Shown here: positions 1-6,823 of the stretch, piece after piece
Layout: the number at the start of each line of letters is the position of its first letter
Numbering within the stretch: the first letter of the stretch is position 1
Virus record (IMG/VR): IMGVR_UViG_3300046009_010992
Span: 1-20,966 of that record
Reading direction: 5' to 3' (one strand)
DNA: 20,966 nucleotides
Source: a virus
Notes under the pieces: generated by a model
The model's database searches: none
Told to the model about the DNA's origin: nothing
Seen by the model: only the letters and a program-made list of their open reading frames with translations
Program-made: the position numbers and the translations under genes

Positions 1-156
1 ATCGTGGCGCTGCCGATGGAAGGCCAGGCCTACGAGCGCTACCTGGCCGTGCAGGCCGTCATCGCGACCACCACCGTCACCGCCGGCAAGATCAACGCCT
101 TCCTGACGCACGACGTGTCGAAGTGGAAGAGCTACGACGCGCCGTACCAGGCCTGA
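1..156 (+). CDS. Probable major capsid protein, C-terminal end (partial)
   Basis: An open frame enters from the left edge in frame 1 and stops at TGA 154-156, giving the last 51 residues of a protein. The tail end is aliphatic and ends in LTHDVSKWKSYDAPYQA. I call it a capsid protein mainly from position: it lies one small gene upstream of the tail tubular A/B pair, where T7-like and related podoviruses keep the major capsid gene. The C-terminal style (alternating aliphatic strand followed by a short basic/aromatic tail) is compatible with an HK97-fold coat protein but does not prove it. A scaffold or portal is less likely at this position. No slippery heptamer for a T7 gp10A/B-type frameshift is visible before the stop. 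Confidence 0.55.
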   Translation: MVALPMEGQAYERYLAVQAVIATTTVTAGKINAFLTHDVSKWKSYDAPYQA

Positions 157-168
157 TGAGGTGAGTGC

Positions 169-411
169 ATGAAAGTGATCGCCATCACCTCAGCCTTCTA
201 CAACGGTTCCCGCGTGCGCAAGGGGGACACGTTAGAGGTGCCCGAGGGCTACCGGGCGTCCTGGTTCGCCAAGGTCGCCTCGCCCGAAGCCAAGGCCGTC
301 GTCAAGCCGGCCAAGGCCTCGCGCGAGACCCCGCGCGCACTGTCGCAGGCGGGCAAGGAAGAAGCCAAAACCTTCGTCCAAGCCCACAGCGAAAAGGCCG
401 ACCTGGCCTGA
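169..411 (+). CDS. Small conserved-type phage protein downstream of capsid gene, 80 aa
   Basis: ATG at 169 is preceded by the Shine-Dalgarno-like GAGGTGAG at about 158-165, only 12 bases after the capsid stop, so the two genes are co-transcribed. A nested alternative ATG in another frame at 165 gives a low-complexity product and is rejected. The N-terminal half (about residues 1-38) looks like a compact beta domain with the pattern 'VRKGDTLEVPEG...ASWFAKV', a style seen in small uncharacterised proteins next to capsid genes of other phages. The C-terminal half is Lys/Ala-rich and probably helical or disordered. It could be a capsid decoration or accessory protein; the sequence alone does not show this. 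The gene ends just before a terminator, so it is the last gene of the capsid unit. Confidence 0.75.
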   Translation: MKVIAITSAFYNGSRVRKGDTLEVPEGYRASWFAKVASPEAKAVVKPAKASRETPRALSQAGKEEAKTFVQAHSEKADLA

Positions 412-434
412 TCGGCGGTCGCTGATAGCACCGG

Positions 435-466
435 AAGGGCACCCGCACAACGGGTGCCCTTTTTGT
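435..466 (+). terminator. Rho-independent terminator after the capsid unit
   Basis: A perfect 11-bp inverted repeat (435-445 AAGGGCACCCG with 451-461 CGGGTGCCCTT) encloses a 5-base loop CACAA and runs into TTTTGTT. It lies 24 bases after the 80-aa gene and directly before the conserved promoter-like element at 470-501, so it separates two transcription units. Confidence 0.9.
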
Positions 467-469
467 TGC

Positions 470-501
470 GTGTCCGTGGTCGCAAACGTGCCACCTACAC
501 T
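470..501 (+). promoter_or_regulatory. Conserved bipartite promoter-like element, copy A
   Basis: GTGTCCGTG (470-478), 15 variable bases, then CCTACACT (494-501). The same two blocks at the same 15-base spacing occur at 14423-14454 and 17957-17988. CCTACACT contains TACACT, a 4/6 match to a -10 hexamer. The upstream block is not a normal -35 hexamer. The element sits between a terminator and the ribosome-binding site (GGAGA, about 512-516) of the tail tubular A gene, as a promoter would. Confidence 0.65.
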
Positions 502-521
502 GCCGGCATCTGGAGAATCGA

Positions 522-1157
522 ATGGCTTCTGACGTCCAAATCTGCAACATGGCCCTGAGCCACATCGGCTCCGAGGCGCGCGTCTCCTCCATCAGCCCGC
601 CCGACGGCTCGGTCGAGGCCGGCCACTGCGCGACGTTCTACGACGTTGCGCGCACCGAGATGCTCGAGCCCGGCAACTGGGCCTTCTCGCTCAAGCGCGC
701 CCAGCTCGCGCAAACCACCAACCCGAGCACCATCTGGGCTTACGCCTACGTCAAGCCCGCCGACTGCCTGCGGGCGCTGCGCATCCTGCGACCCTCGATC
801 GCGATCACGGTGTTCACGCAGGACCTGGTGGTCGAGCCCCACACCGACGACCGCGACAGCGCGCCCTTTGACATCGAGGGCCAGGTGATCCTGACCAACG
901 AGCCCGACGCGGTGCTGGTCTACGTGCAAGACGTGACCGACTCGACCAAGTTCCCGGCCTCGTTCACGAGCTCGTTCTCCTATTTGCTGAGCTCGTATCT
1001 CGCCGGCCCCATCATCAAGGGCAACGAGGGCATTCGCGTCGGTGATGCCATGCGCCAACGCGCCATGAGCCTGGCGGACGTGTCGGCGACCGCAAGCGCC
1101 AACGCCTCGAGCGCCGACAACCTGCCGCAGTCCACCATCTTGTCGGTGCGCGCATGA
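522..1157 (+). CDS. Tail tubular protein A (T7 gp11-like adaptor)
   Basis: This 211-residue protein begins with the typical pattern of podoviral tail tubular A / adaptor proteins: 'VQICNMALSHIG' at residues 5-16, then a conserved Cys (residue 35), Tyr (39) and Arg (43) spacing and 'LEPGNWAFSLKRAQLA' around 48-63. T7 gp11 is 196 aa, so the length fits. Such proteins form the ring that joins the portal to the nozzle of the short tail. The central part (about 75-165) is beta-rich and the C-terminus is helical and Ala/Ser-rich. The start at 522 has a GGAGA ribosome-binding site 5 bases upstream and follows promoter-like element A, so this is the first gene of the connector operon. It overlaps the next gene by ATGA. 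Confidence 0.88.
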   Translation: MASDVQICNMALSHIGSEARVSSISPPDGSVEAGHCATFYDVARTEMLEPGNWAFSLKRAQLAQTTNPSTIWAYAYVKPADCLRALRILRPSIAITVFTQDLVVEPHTDDRDSAPFDIEGQVILTNEPDAVLVYVQDVTDSTKFPASFTSSFSYLLSSYLAGPIIKGNEGIRVGDAMRQRAMSLADVSATASANASSADNLPQSTILSVRA

Positions 1158-3601
1158 GCACGAAGTTCCTGCTGCGATCGTTTGCCGGCGGTGAGATCAC
1201 GCCCGAGCTTGCCGGGCGCCTAGACCTGACCAAGTACCAGACGGGCCTCGCCCTGGCGCGCAACTTCATCACGCTCCCGCACGGGCCCGCCACGCGCCGG
1301 CCGGGGTTCGAGTTCATTCGCGCCGCCGGCAACTCGGCGCAGCGCGTGCGCCTGATCCCGTTCACCTTCAGCGCCAGCCAGACCGCGGTGCTCGAGTTTG
1401 GGCACCAATACATTCGCTTTCACATCAACGGCGCCACACTGCTCTCGCCCACGCCCGCCGCCTGGTTGACGGCCACGGTCTACGCGGTCGGCGCCCTGGT
1501 GCTGCAAGGCGGCACCAAGTACTACTGCGTGACCGCGCACACCTCGGGCACCTTTGCGACCGACTTGGCCGCGGGCCGCTGGTACGCACTGCCGGCCACG
1601 GGCGAGTACCAGATCCCGAGCCCGTTCAGCGGCGCCGACCTGTTCGACCTGCACTACACGCAGTCGGCGGACGTGATCACGATCACGCACCCGAGCTACG
1701 CCACGCGCGAGTTGAAGCGCTTGGGCGCCACCACCTGGACGCTGTCGACGCTGTCCTTTGCCGCCCCCACCAACGCGCCCACGATCACGGTCACCGCGAC
1801 CGTCGCGCAAAACCAGAACCTGACCACGCAAAAGTACGTGGTCACCACCGTGGGCGCCGACGGGGTCACCGAGTCGCTGCCCTCGACCCCCAAGGCCGTC
1901 TCCAACAACCTCACGCTCGCCGGCAACTACAACACCATCACCTGGTCGGCCGTGGGCGGGGCGACGCGCTACAACGCCTACAAGCTCCGCGGCGGCATCT
2001 ACGGCTACATCGGCCAGGCCCGACCCAACACCGGCGTCGTCACCAAGACGATCAGCACCATCGACCGCCCGGGCGCCGGCGACAAGACCGTGACCGTCAC
2101 GACCTCGAGCGCGCACGGGTTCTCCAACAACGACCTGGTGTTGATCGAGGCGACCGGCGTCGCAAGCCTGAACGGCGCCTGGGTCATCACCGTCACCGGC
2201 GCCAGCACGTTCACCTACGAGTCGGTCACCGACTCGACCGACAACGCGGTGGTCGGCACCGCCTCGATCCCCGAGCTCTCGATCATCGACGACAACGTGC
2301 TGCCCGACACCAGCGCCTCCCCGCCCGAGGACATCATCGCGCTGAACGCCGGCACCAACGACTACCCGGCCGCCACCACCTACCACGAGCAGCGCCGCTG
2401 GTTTGCCGGCACCAACACCAAGCCCCAGGTGCTGTGGGCCACGCGCACCGGCACCGAGTCGAACCTGACGAGCTCGATCCCCTCGCGCGAGGCCGACGCC
2501 ATGGAGCTGCGCATTGCTTCGAGCCAGTACAACCAGATCCGCCACCTGGTGGCGCTCTCGGACCTGATCGCGTTCACCGCCGGCGGAGAGTTCCGCATCT
2601 ACTCCGACAACGCCCCGGCCATCACGCCCACCAGCGTGACGATCAAGCCGCAGGGCTACGCCGGTGCCGCCAACGTGCAGCCGGTGGTCACGACGGGCTC
2701 GATCCTGTACGTACAAGCCCAGGGCTCGCGCGTGCGTGAGCTCTCCTACAGCTGGGAGGCCAACAGCTACCGCACGGTCGACGCCTCGATCATGGCGACG
2801 CACCGGTTCAACGGGTTTACGGTTGATGAGCTGGCCTACAGCCGCGCGCCCGACTCGATCCTGTGGGCCGTGCGCGACGACGGCGTGCTGCTGGGGCTCA
2901 CCTACGTGCCGGACCAGCAGGTCTACGGCTGGCACGCGCACGACACCCAGGGCACGTTCGAGTCGGTGTGCGTGGTGCCTGAGAACAACGAGGACGTGCT
3001 CTACGCCGTGGTGCGCCGCACGATCGGCGCCAGCCAACTGCGCTACATCGAGCGCCTGCGCTCGCGCTTGTTCACCAACCAGGACGATGCGTTTTTTGTC
3101 GACTCCGGGCTCACCTACTCGGGCGCCCCGGCCACCACAATCAGTGGGCTCACGCACCTCGAGGGCAAGACCGTCGACATCCTGGCCGACGGCGCGGTCG
3201 AAGCGCGCCAGGTCGTGACCGGCGGCCAGGTCGTGCTCGGCACGGCCGCAAGCCTGGTGCACATCGGGCTGCCGATCACGGCGGATCTGCGCACGCTGCC
3301 GCTCGCAATGGAAGGCGCCCAGGCGGCGGGGCAGGGCACGGTCAAGAACGTCAACAAGGTGCACCTGCGCGTGTCGCAGTCGAGCGTGATCAAGGCCGGG
3401 CCCGCGTTTGATCGCCTGCGCGAGTACCCGGCGCGCGCCATCTCCGACCCCTACGGCTCACCGCCCGCGCTGCGCGACGGCGAGCTCACACTCTCGATCG
3501 ACCCGAGCTGGAACCAGGACGCCGCGATCTGCGTGCGGCAAGATTTGCCGCTGCCGCTCACCGTGCTCTCGATGACGCTCGAGATCCAGAGCGGTGGCTG
3601 A
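1154..3601 (+). CDS. Tail tubular protein B / tail nozzle (T7 gp12-like)
   Basis: This 815-residue protein (T7 gp12 is 794 aa) starts with the hallmark of phage nozzle proteins, 'FAGGEITPELAGRLDL.KY..GL..ARNFI' at about residues 9-41, followed by 'PATRRPGFEFI'. Residues about 205-290 look like a fibronectin/Ig-type insertion (pattern 'YVVTTVGADGVTESLPS'). Residues about 308-375 ('VTVTTSSAHGFSNNDLVLI') match the FCCH-type beta-barrel insert often annotated in this family as a ubiquitin-activating-E1 FCCH domain. The remainder is beta-propeller-like with repeated aromatic strands. It would form the hexameric nozzle below the gp11-like ring. Start and preceding stop share ATGA (1154-1157), indicating translational coupling with the adaptor gene. 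A long antisense frame over most of this gene is a codon-bias shadow. Confidence 0.88.
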   Translation: MSTKFLLRSFAGGEITPELAGRLDLTKYQTGLALARNFITLPHGPATRRPGFEFIRAAGNSAQRVRLIPFTFSASQTAVLEFGHQYIRFHINGATLLSPTPAAWLTATVYAVGALVLQGGTKYYCVTAHTSGTFATDLAAGRWYALPATGEYQIPSPFSGADLFDLHYTQSADVITITHPSYATRELKRLGATTWTLSTLSFAAPTNAPTITVTATVAQNQNLTTQKYVVTTVGADGVTESLPSTPKAVSNNLTLAGNYNTITWSAVGGATRYNAYKLRGGIYGYIGQARPNTGVVTKTISTIDRPGAGDKTVTVTTSSAHGFSNNDLVLIEATGVASLNGAWVITVTGASTFTYESVTDSTDNAVVGTASIPELSIIDDNVLPDTSASPPEDIIALNAGTNDYPAATTYHEQRRWFAGTNTKPQVLWATRTGTESNLTSSIPSREADAMELRIASSQYNQIRHLVALSDLIAFTAGGEFRIYSDNAPAITPTSVTIKPQGYAGAANVQPVVTTGSILYVQAQGSRVRELSYSWEANSYRTVDASIMATHRFNGFTVDELAYSRAPDSILWAVRDDGVLLGLTYVPDQQVYGWHAHDTQGTFESVCVVPENNEDVLYAVVRRTIGASQLRYIERLRSRLFTNQDDAFFVDSGLTYSGAPATTISGLTHLEGKTVDILADGAVEARQVVTGGQVVLGTAASLVHIGLPITADLRTLPLAMEGAQAAGQGTVKNVNKVHLRVSQSSVIKAGPAFDRLREYPARAISDPYGSPPALRDGELTLSIDPSWNQDAAICVRQDLPLPLTVLSMTLEIQSGG

Positions 3602-4055
3602 GGTCTCGATCCGACCCACCGCACCGGGCGACGCCGAGCACCTCATCGCCCACCTTCGGCCCGCCGACTTGGCCGAGTGCCAGGCCTACGGTCGGGACGA
3701 CATCGCCGCCGGCATCCAGGCGAGCGTCGAGCGCTCCGTGTTGTGCTGGAGCGGGTGGGTCGACGGTGAGCTTGCCGCGATCCTGGGCGTGGCCCCGGTC
3801 AACCTGCTCACCGGCATCGGCTCGCCCTGGATGCTCGGCACGCCGGTGCTCGACCGACACCAGCGTGTCCTTGTCCGCAGCACCCCCGAGTACATTGCCC
3901 GAATGCTAAAGGCGTTCCCGCACCTGGTGAATTTTGTGCACGCGAAGAACACCACCAGCGTGCGCTGGCTGCGCCGTCTGGGGTTCACGCTGCATGAAGC
4001 CGTGCCCTACGGCGCGCTCGGTGAGCCTTTCCACCCGTTTGAAATGCGAGCCTAA
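3594..4055 (+). CDS. GNAT-fold internal virion protein (T7 gp13-like)
   Basis: 153 residues, starting at GTG 3594 and overlapping the end of the nozzle gene by 8 bases; no ATG start at the front of the frame is better. The N-terminus 'VSIRPTAPGDAEHLIAHLRPADLAE' style and the C-terminal 'NFVHAKNTTSVRWLRRLGF' segment (about 113-131) are typical of the GNAT-like family that includes T7 gp13 (138 aa; DUF2833-type). The acetyl-CoA pyrophosphate loop (Q/R-x-x-G-x-G/A) expected between strand 4 and helix 3 is not visible; that stretch reads 'TPVLDRHQRVLVRSTPEY'. It is therefore more likely a GNAT-fold structural or assembly factor than an active acetyltransferase. Position between gp12-like and gp14-like genes is the same as in T7. 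Confidence 0.8.
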   Translation: MAEVSIRPTAPGDAEHLIAHLRPADLAECQAYGRDDIAAGIQASVERSVLCWSGWVDGELAAILGVAPVNLLTGIGSPWMLGTPVLDRHQRVLVRSTPEYIARMLKAFPHLVNFVHAKNTTSVRWLRRLGFTLHEAVPYGALGEPFHPFEMRA

Positions 4056-4057
4056 CC

Positions 4058-4699
4058 ATGTGTGAGCCGACCACCATTGCCGCCATCGGCACCTGGCTTG
4101 CCGGCAGTGGCGCCGCTGCAGGCACCGCGGCTGCTGCAAGCACCGCCGCTGCCGCCGGCACCGCTGCTGCTGCTGCGGGCACCGCGGCCGCTGCCGCCGG
4201 CACTGCCGCCGCCGGCATGACCACCGCGCAAATGATCGCCCTCGGGCTTTCCGCGGCGGGCACTGGCATCAGCACCATCAGCGCGATGAACCAGGCCGAC
4301 GCCGCCAAACAGGTCGCGCGCAACAACGCGCAGATGGCCGAGATGGCGGCCGACGACGCCATCCGTCGCGGCGAGCAGGACGCCCTGGCGGTGCAGCGCA
4401 AGGGCGCCGCACTTAAATCCGCGCAGCGCGTGAACCTCGCCAGCAAAGGCTTGGATCTGACCTACGGCACGGCCGCCGACCTGCAAGACCAGACCGACTT
4501 TTTCACCCAGTCGGACGTTGCCACCACGCGCGACAACGCCCGGCGCGAGGCCTACAACCTGCGCGCCCGCGGCCAGAACATGCTGGCTCAGGGCCGGGCC
4601 GACAGCCTGAACTCCATGTACGGCGCAGCGGGGTCGCTGCTGGCCGGCGGCGGTCAGGTGGCCGACAAGTGGTACACCTACACCCGGAAAGGGCCGTAA
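4058..4699 (+). CDS. Internal virion protein (T7 gp14-like) with alanine repeat tract
   Basis: 213 residues (T7 gp14 is 196 aa), beginning with Met-Cys as T7 gp14 also does, and placed between gp13-like and gp15-like genes. Residues 16-52 are six tandem units of the form G(T/S)AAA(A)(A), followed by a hydrophobic stretch 'AQMIALGLSAAGTGISTISAM' at about 56-76. The rest is a long helical region with many Gln/Ala/Arg (about 78-190). In T7, gp14 is ejected and forms a pore in the outer membrane. The hydrophobic N-terminal third here would suit membrane insertion (inference). The gene starts two bases after the previous stop, so translation is probably coupled. Confidence 0.8.
   Translation: MCEPTTIAAIGTWLAGSGAAAGTAAAASTAAAAGTAAAAAGTAAAAAGTAAAGMTTAQMIALGLSAAGTGISTISAMNQADAAKQVARNNAQMAEMAADDAIRRGEQDALAVQRKGAALKSAQRVNLASKGLDLTYGTAADLQDQTDFFTQSDVATTRDNARREAYNLRARGQNMLAQGRADSLNSMYGAAGSLLAGGGQVADKWYTYTRKGP
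4103..4213 (+). repeat. Tandem in-frame GTAAAA-type coding repeat
   Basis: Six consecutive in-frame units of 18, 18, 18, 21, 21 and 15 bases encode GSGAAA, GTAAAA, STAAAA, GTAAAAA, GTAAAAA, GTAAA. Most begin GGCACCGC or a near copy. Unit length varies by whole Ala codons, which suggests growth and shrinkage by slippage or recombination. Confidence 0.9.
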
Positions 4700-4702
4700 G
4701 TC

Positions 4703-6823
4703 ATGCCGCAAGTTCCCGTTTACGGCGACCGCCAGGTCCGCACGCAACCGCTGCAACCCGCCTTCCAAAACACGCCCGACGTCAGCTCGGGCGCGCGTGC
4801 GCTCGCGCAAGGCCTGGGCCAGGTGGCCGAGGCCGCCGATCGCATCGACCTGCGCGATGCGCAGGCCAAGGCCAGCACTGTCGAGTCTAAGATCACCAGC
4901 GAGTGGTTGAAGTGGGACTCAAGCACAGAAGGCCGCGCCAAGTACCGAGGCCAGAACGCCGACGGCTACGCCCCGGCCGCTCAGGCCTGGTGGGAAAACG
5001 CTCGCAAAACTTACGGCACCGATCTTGACCCCCGCGCCGGTGCAATCGCCGGGCGCAGTCTGGCGGCCAAGCGTGATGCAGCAATGGGCAACGTGCGCAC
5101 GTTCACCGGGGCCGAGAAAGAGCGCCACGCCGACGAGACCTACGCCGCCGACGTCAACACCACGATCCAGTTCGGGGTCACCTCGGGCAACGTCGCGAGC
5201 ACCGCGCAGCAGATCCGCGAGAAGGCCGCCGTGCTCGGCGCGCGCAAGGGCTGGACCACCGAGCAGGTGCAGGCCGAGGCCGGCAAGAACCTGTCCGCCA
5301 TGCACCTGGCGCAAATCACCAAGCTCGCCGAGGTCAACGCCCAGGCCGCGCAAACCTACTACGACGCCAACAAGGCCGAGGTCGGGTTCCAGAACCAGGC
5401 GCGCGTTGAGCAGGTGCTAAAAGGCGAGCTCGACAACCAGTTCGCGACCCAGTTCGCTGCAAGCGTGGCGACCAAGCCGCTCGCCGAGCAGCTGGCCGAC
5501 GCCGCCAAAATCACCGACCCGCAGCGCCGCGAGAAGGCGCTCAACCAGATCCGCAACAACCACGCCCTGGTCAAGCAGGCCGAGCAAGAGGTCGAGGCCC
5601 GCGCCTCCGACCAGGCCTGGCAGCTGTTTGCCCAGGGGCAAAAGATCCCCGAGGCGGTCCTCTCGCAAATGTCGGGGCGCGAGCGCGCCCAGCTGCAAGA
5701 GTCGCAGCGCACCCGCTCCGAGCGCCTGGCCGCCGGCACTCCGGTCAAGACCGACATGCGCACCTACATCGACGTGCGCGAAAAACTCGCCCGCGGGGAA
5801 AAGGTCGACCTGCGCGCTTACACCGAACGGATCGCGCCGGCGCAGATGGAGTCGCTGCTCGACATCCAGGGCGCCGCGGCCAAGCCCGGCAGCGTCAAGC
5901 AAGACAGCATGCTGACCGACGAGGCGCGCATCAACACCGCGCTGATTGGCCTCGGCATCGACAAGAAAAAAGACCCGGACACCGCGTCGCGACTGACGCT
6001 CGAGATCGACCGCCAGGTACGCCTGGCCTCGGCCAACAAGGGCGGCAAGGATCTGACCGCCGACGAGAAGCAGGCGATCGTCGACCGCGTGGTGATGGAC
6101 AAGGTGTACGTCGACGAGTGGGGCACCGACCCGCAAAAGCCCACGGCTTTGGTCACGCCCGACGAGATGCGCAACGCCTACGTGCGCGTCAACGGCAAGA
6201 ACTACAAGGTGTCCTCGGTGCCGGCCACCGATCGCCGCCAGATCATCCAGGCGCTGCAGGCCACCGGCCAGGTGCCCACCGAGCAGGCCGTGGTCGAGAT
6301 GTACTTGTCTGCCCAGCGCAATCGGCCGGCTGCACCGGCCCCGGCCGCTGCACCAGCTCCGGCACCCGTTGCCGCGCCTGCCCCGGTTGCAGCGCCGGCA
6401 CCCGCAGCAGCGCCTGCACCAGCGCCTGCGAGGGCACCCGCTCCGGCACCGGCCGCGCGCGCACCGGCGCCCGCTCCGGCGCCCGCGGCGCGAACCGATC
6501 TCGAAAACGATCGGCAACGAATCATGCGCGAAGCCGCGGAAAGCACGGTTCAGACCCGGCCTGCCGCGGCGCCAGCGCCCGCGCAGCCGGCAGATGTTCC
6601 GACGCTAACACGACAGCTCGAGAACGTGGTCAAGCGGCTCTTGAACGACACGCGATTGCCCACCGCCGTCAAAGAGCAAATGGAAGTTGGCGTGCGCGAT
6701 ATTTCCAGCGACCTCAAAACCCTGGGTCTGACCGACGCGCAGATCGAAGCAATCATCGATCGCGCCAGCAAAGACCGCGTCACGTTCAGCCCCAACGCCG
6801 CCGCGAAAGGCACCGCTAAATGA
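4703..6823 (+). CDS. Internal virion protein (T7 gp15-position), with Pro-Ala hinge
   Basis: 706 residues (T7 gp15 is 747 aa) in the position of the T7 internal core protein gp15. Residues about 25-340 are strongly helical with many Ala, Gln and charged residues, consistent with a helical-bundle ejection protein. 'DRRQIIQALQATGQVPTEQAVVEMYL' follows at about 513-538. Residues 542-596 are an almost pure Pro-Ala tract with a few Val and Arg, which should be an extended flexible linker. A short helical C-terminal domain (about 600-706) follows and ends with 'LGLTDAQIEAIIDRASKDR'. No lytic transglycosylase catalytic motif was found. The identification rests on gene order, size and helical composition more than on clear sequence signatures. 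It overlaps the next gene by ATGA (6820-6823). Confidence 0.72.
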   Translation: MPQVPVYGDRQVRTQPLQPAFQNTPDVSSGARALAQGLGQVAEAADRIDLRDAQAKASTVESKITSEWLKWDSSTEGRAKYRGQNADGYAPAAQAWWENARKTYGTDLDPRAGAIAGRSLAAKRDAAMGNVRTFTGAEKERHADETYAADVNTTIQFGVTSGNVASTAQQIREKAAVLGARKGWTTEQVQAEAGKNLSAMHLAQITKLAEVNAQAAQTYYDANKAEVGFQNQARVEQVLKGELDNQFATQFAASVATKPLAEQLADAAKITDPQRREKALNQIRNNHALVKQAEQEVEARASDQAWQLFAQGQKIPEAVLSQMSGRERAQLQESQRTRSERLAAGTPVKTDMRTYIDVREKLARGEKVDLRAYTERIAPAQMESLLDIQGAAAKPGSVKQDSMLTDEARINTALIGLGIDKKKDPDTASRLTLEIDRQVRLASANKGGKDLTADEKQAIVDRVVMDKVYVDEWGTDPQKPTALVTPDEMRNAYVRVNGKNYKVSSVPATDRRQIIQALQATGQVPTEQAVVEMYLSAQRNRPAAPAPAAAPAPAPVAAPAPVAAPAPAAAPAPAPARAPAPAPAARAPAPAPAPAARTDLENDRQRIMREAAESTVQTRPAAAPAPAQPADVPTLTRQLENVVKRLLNDTRLPTAVKEQMEVGVRDISSDLKTLGLTDAQIEAIIDRASKDRVTFSPNAAAKGTAK
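6326..6490 (+). repeat. Pro-Ala coding tract (interdomain linker)
   Basis: About 55 consecutive codons encode mainly Pro and Ala (residues 542-596 of the gp15-position protein) with alternating CCG/CCC/GCA/GCG codons. Frequent near-copies of GCACCGGC(C)CC and GCGCCTGCACC make it a degenerate direct repeat at DNA level. Confidence 0.85.

Noticed and set aside
165-425. 86-codon frame overlapping the 80-aa gene
   Set aside because: It is low-complexity and Arg/Gly/Gln-rich, and the ATG at 169 has the better ribosome-binding site spacing and a folded-looking product.
1220-3364. 714-codon open frame on the - strand
   Set aside because: It lies wholly opposite the nozzle gene and its translation is low-complexity (Arg/Gly/Val/His-rich), as expected from GC-rich third positions. 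The same applies to the long antisense frames at 4052-4810, 7723-9255, 10636-11769 and 12385-13146.
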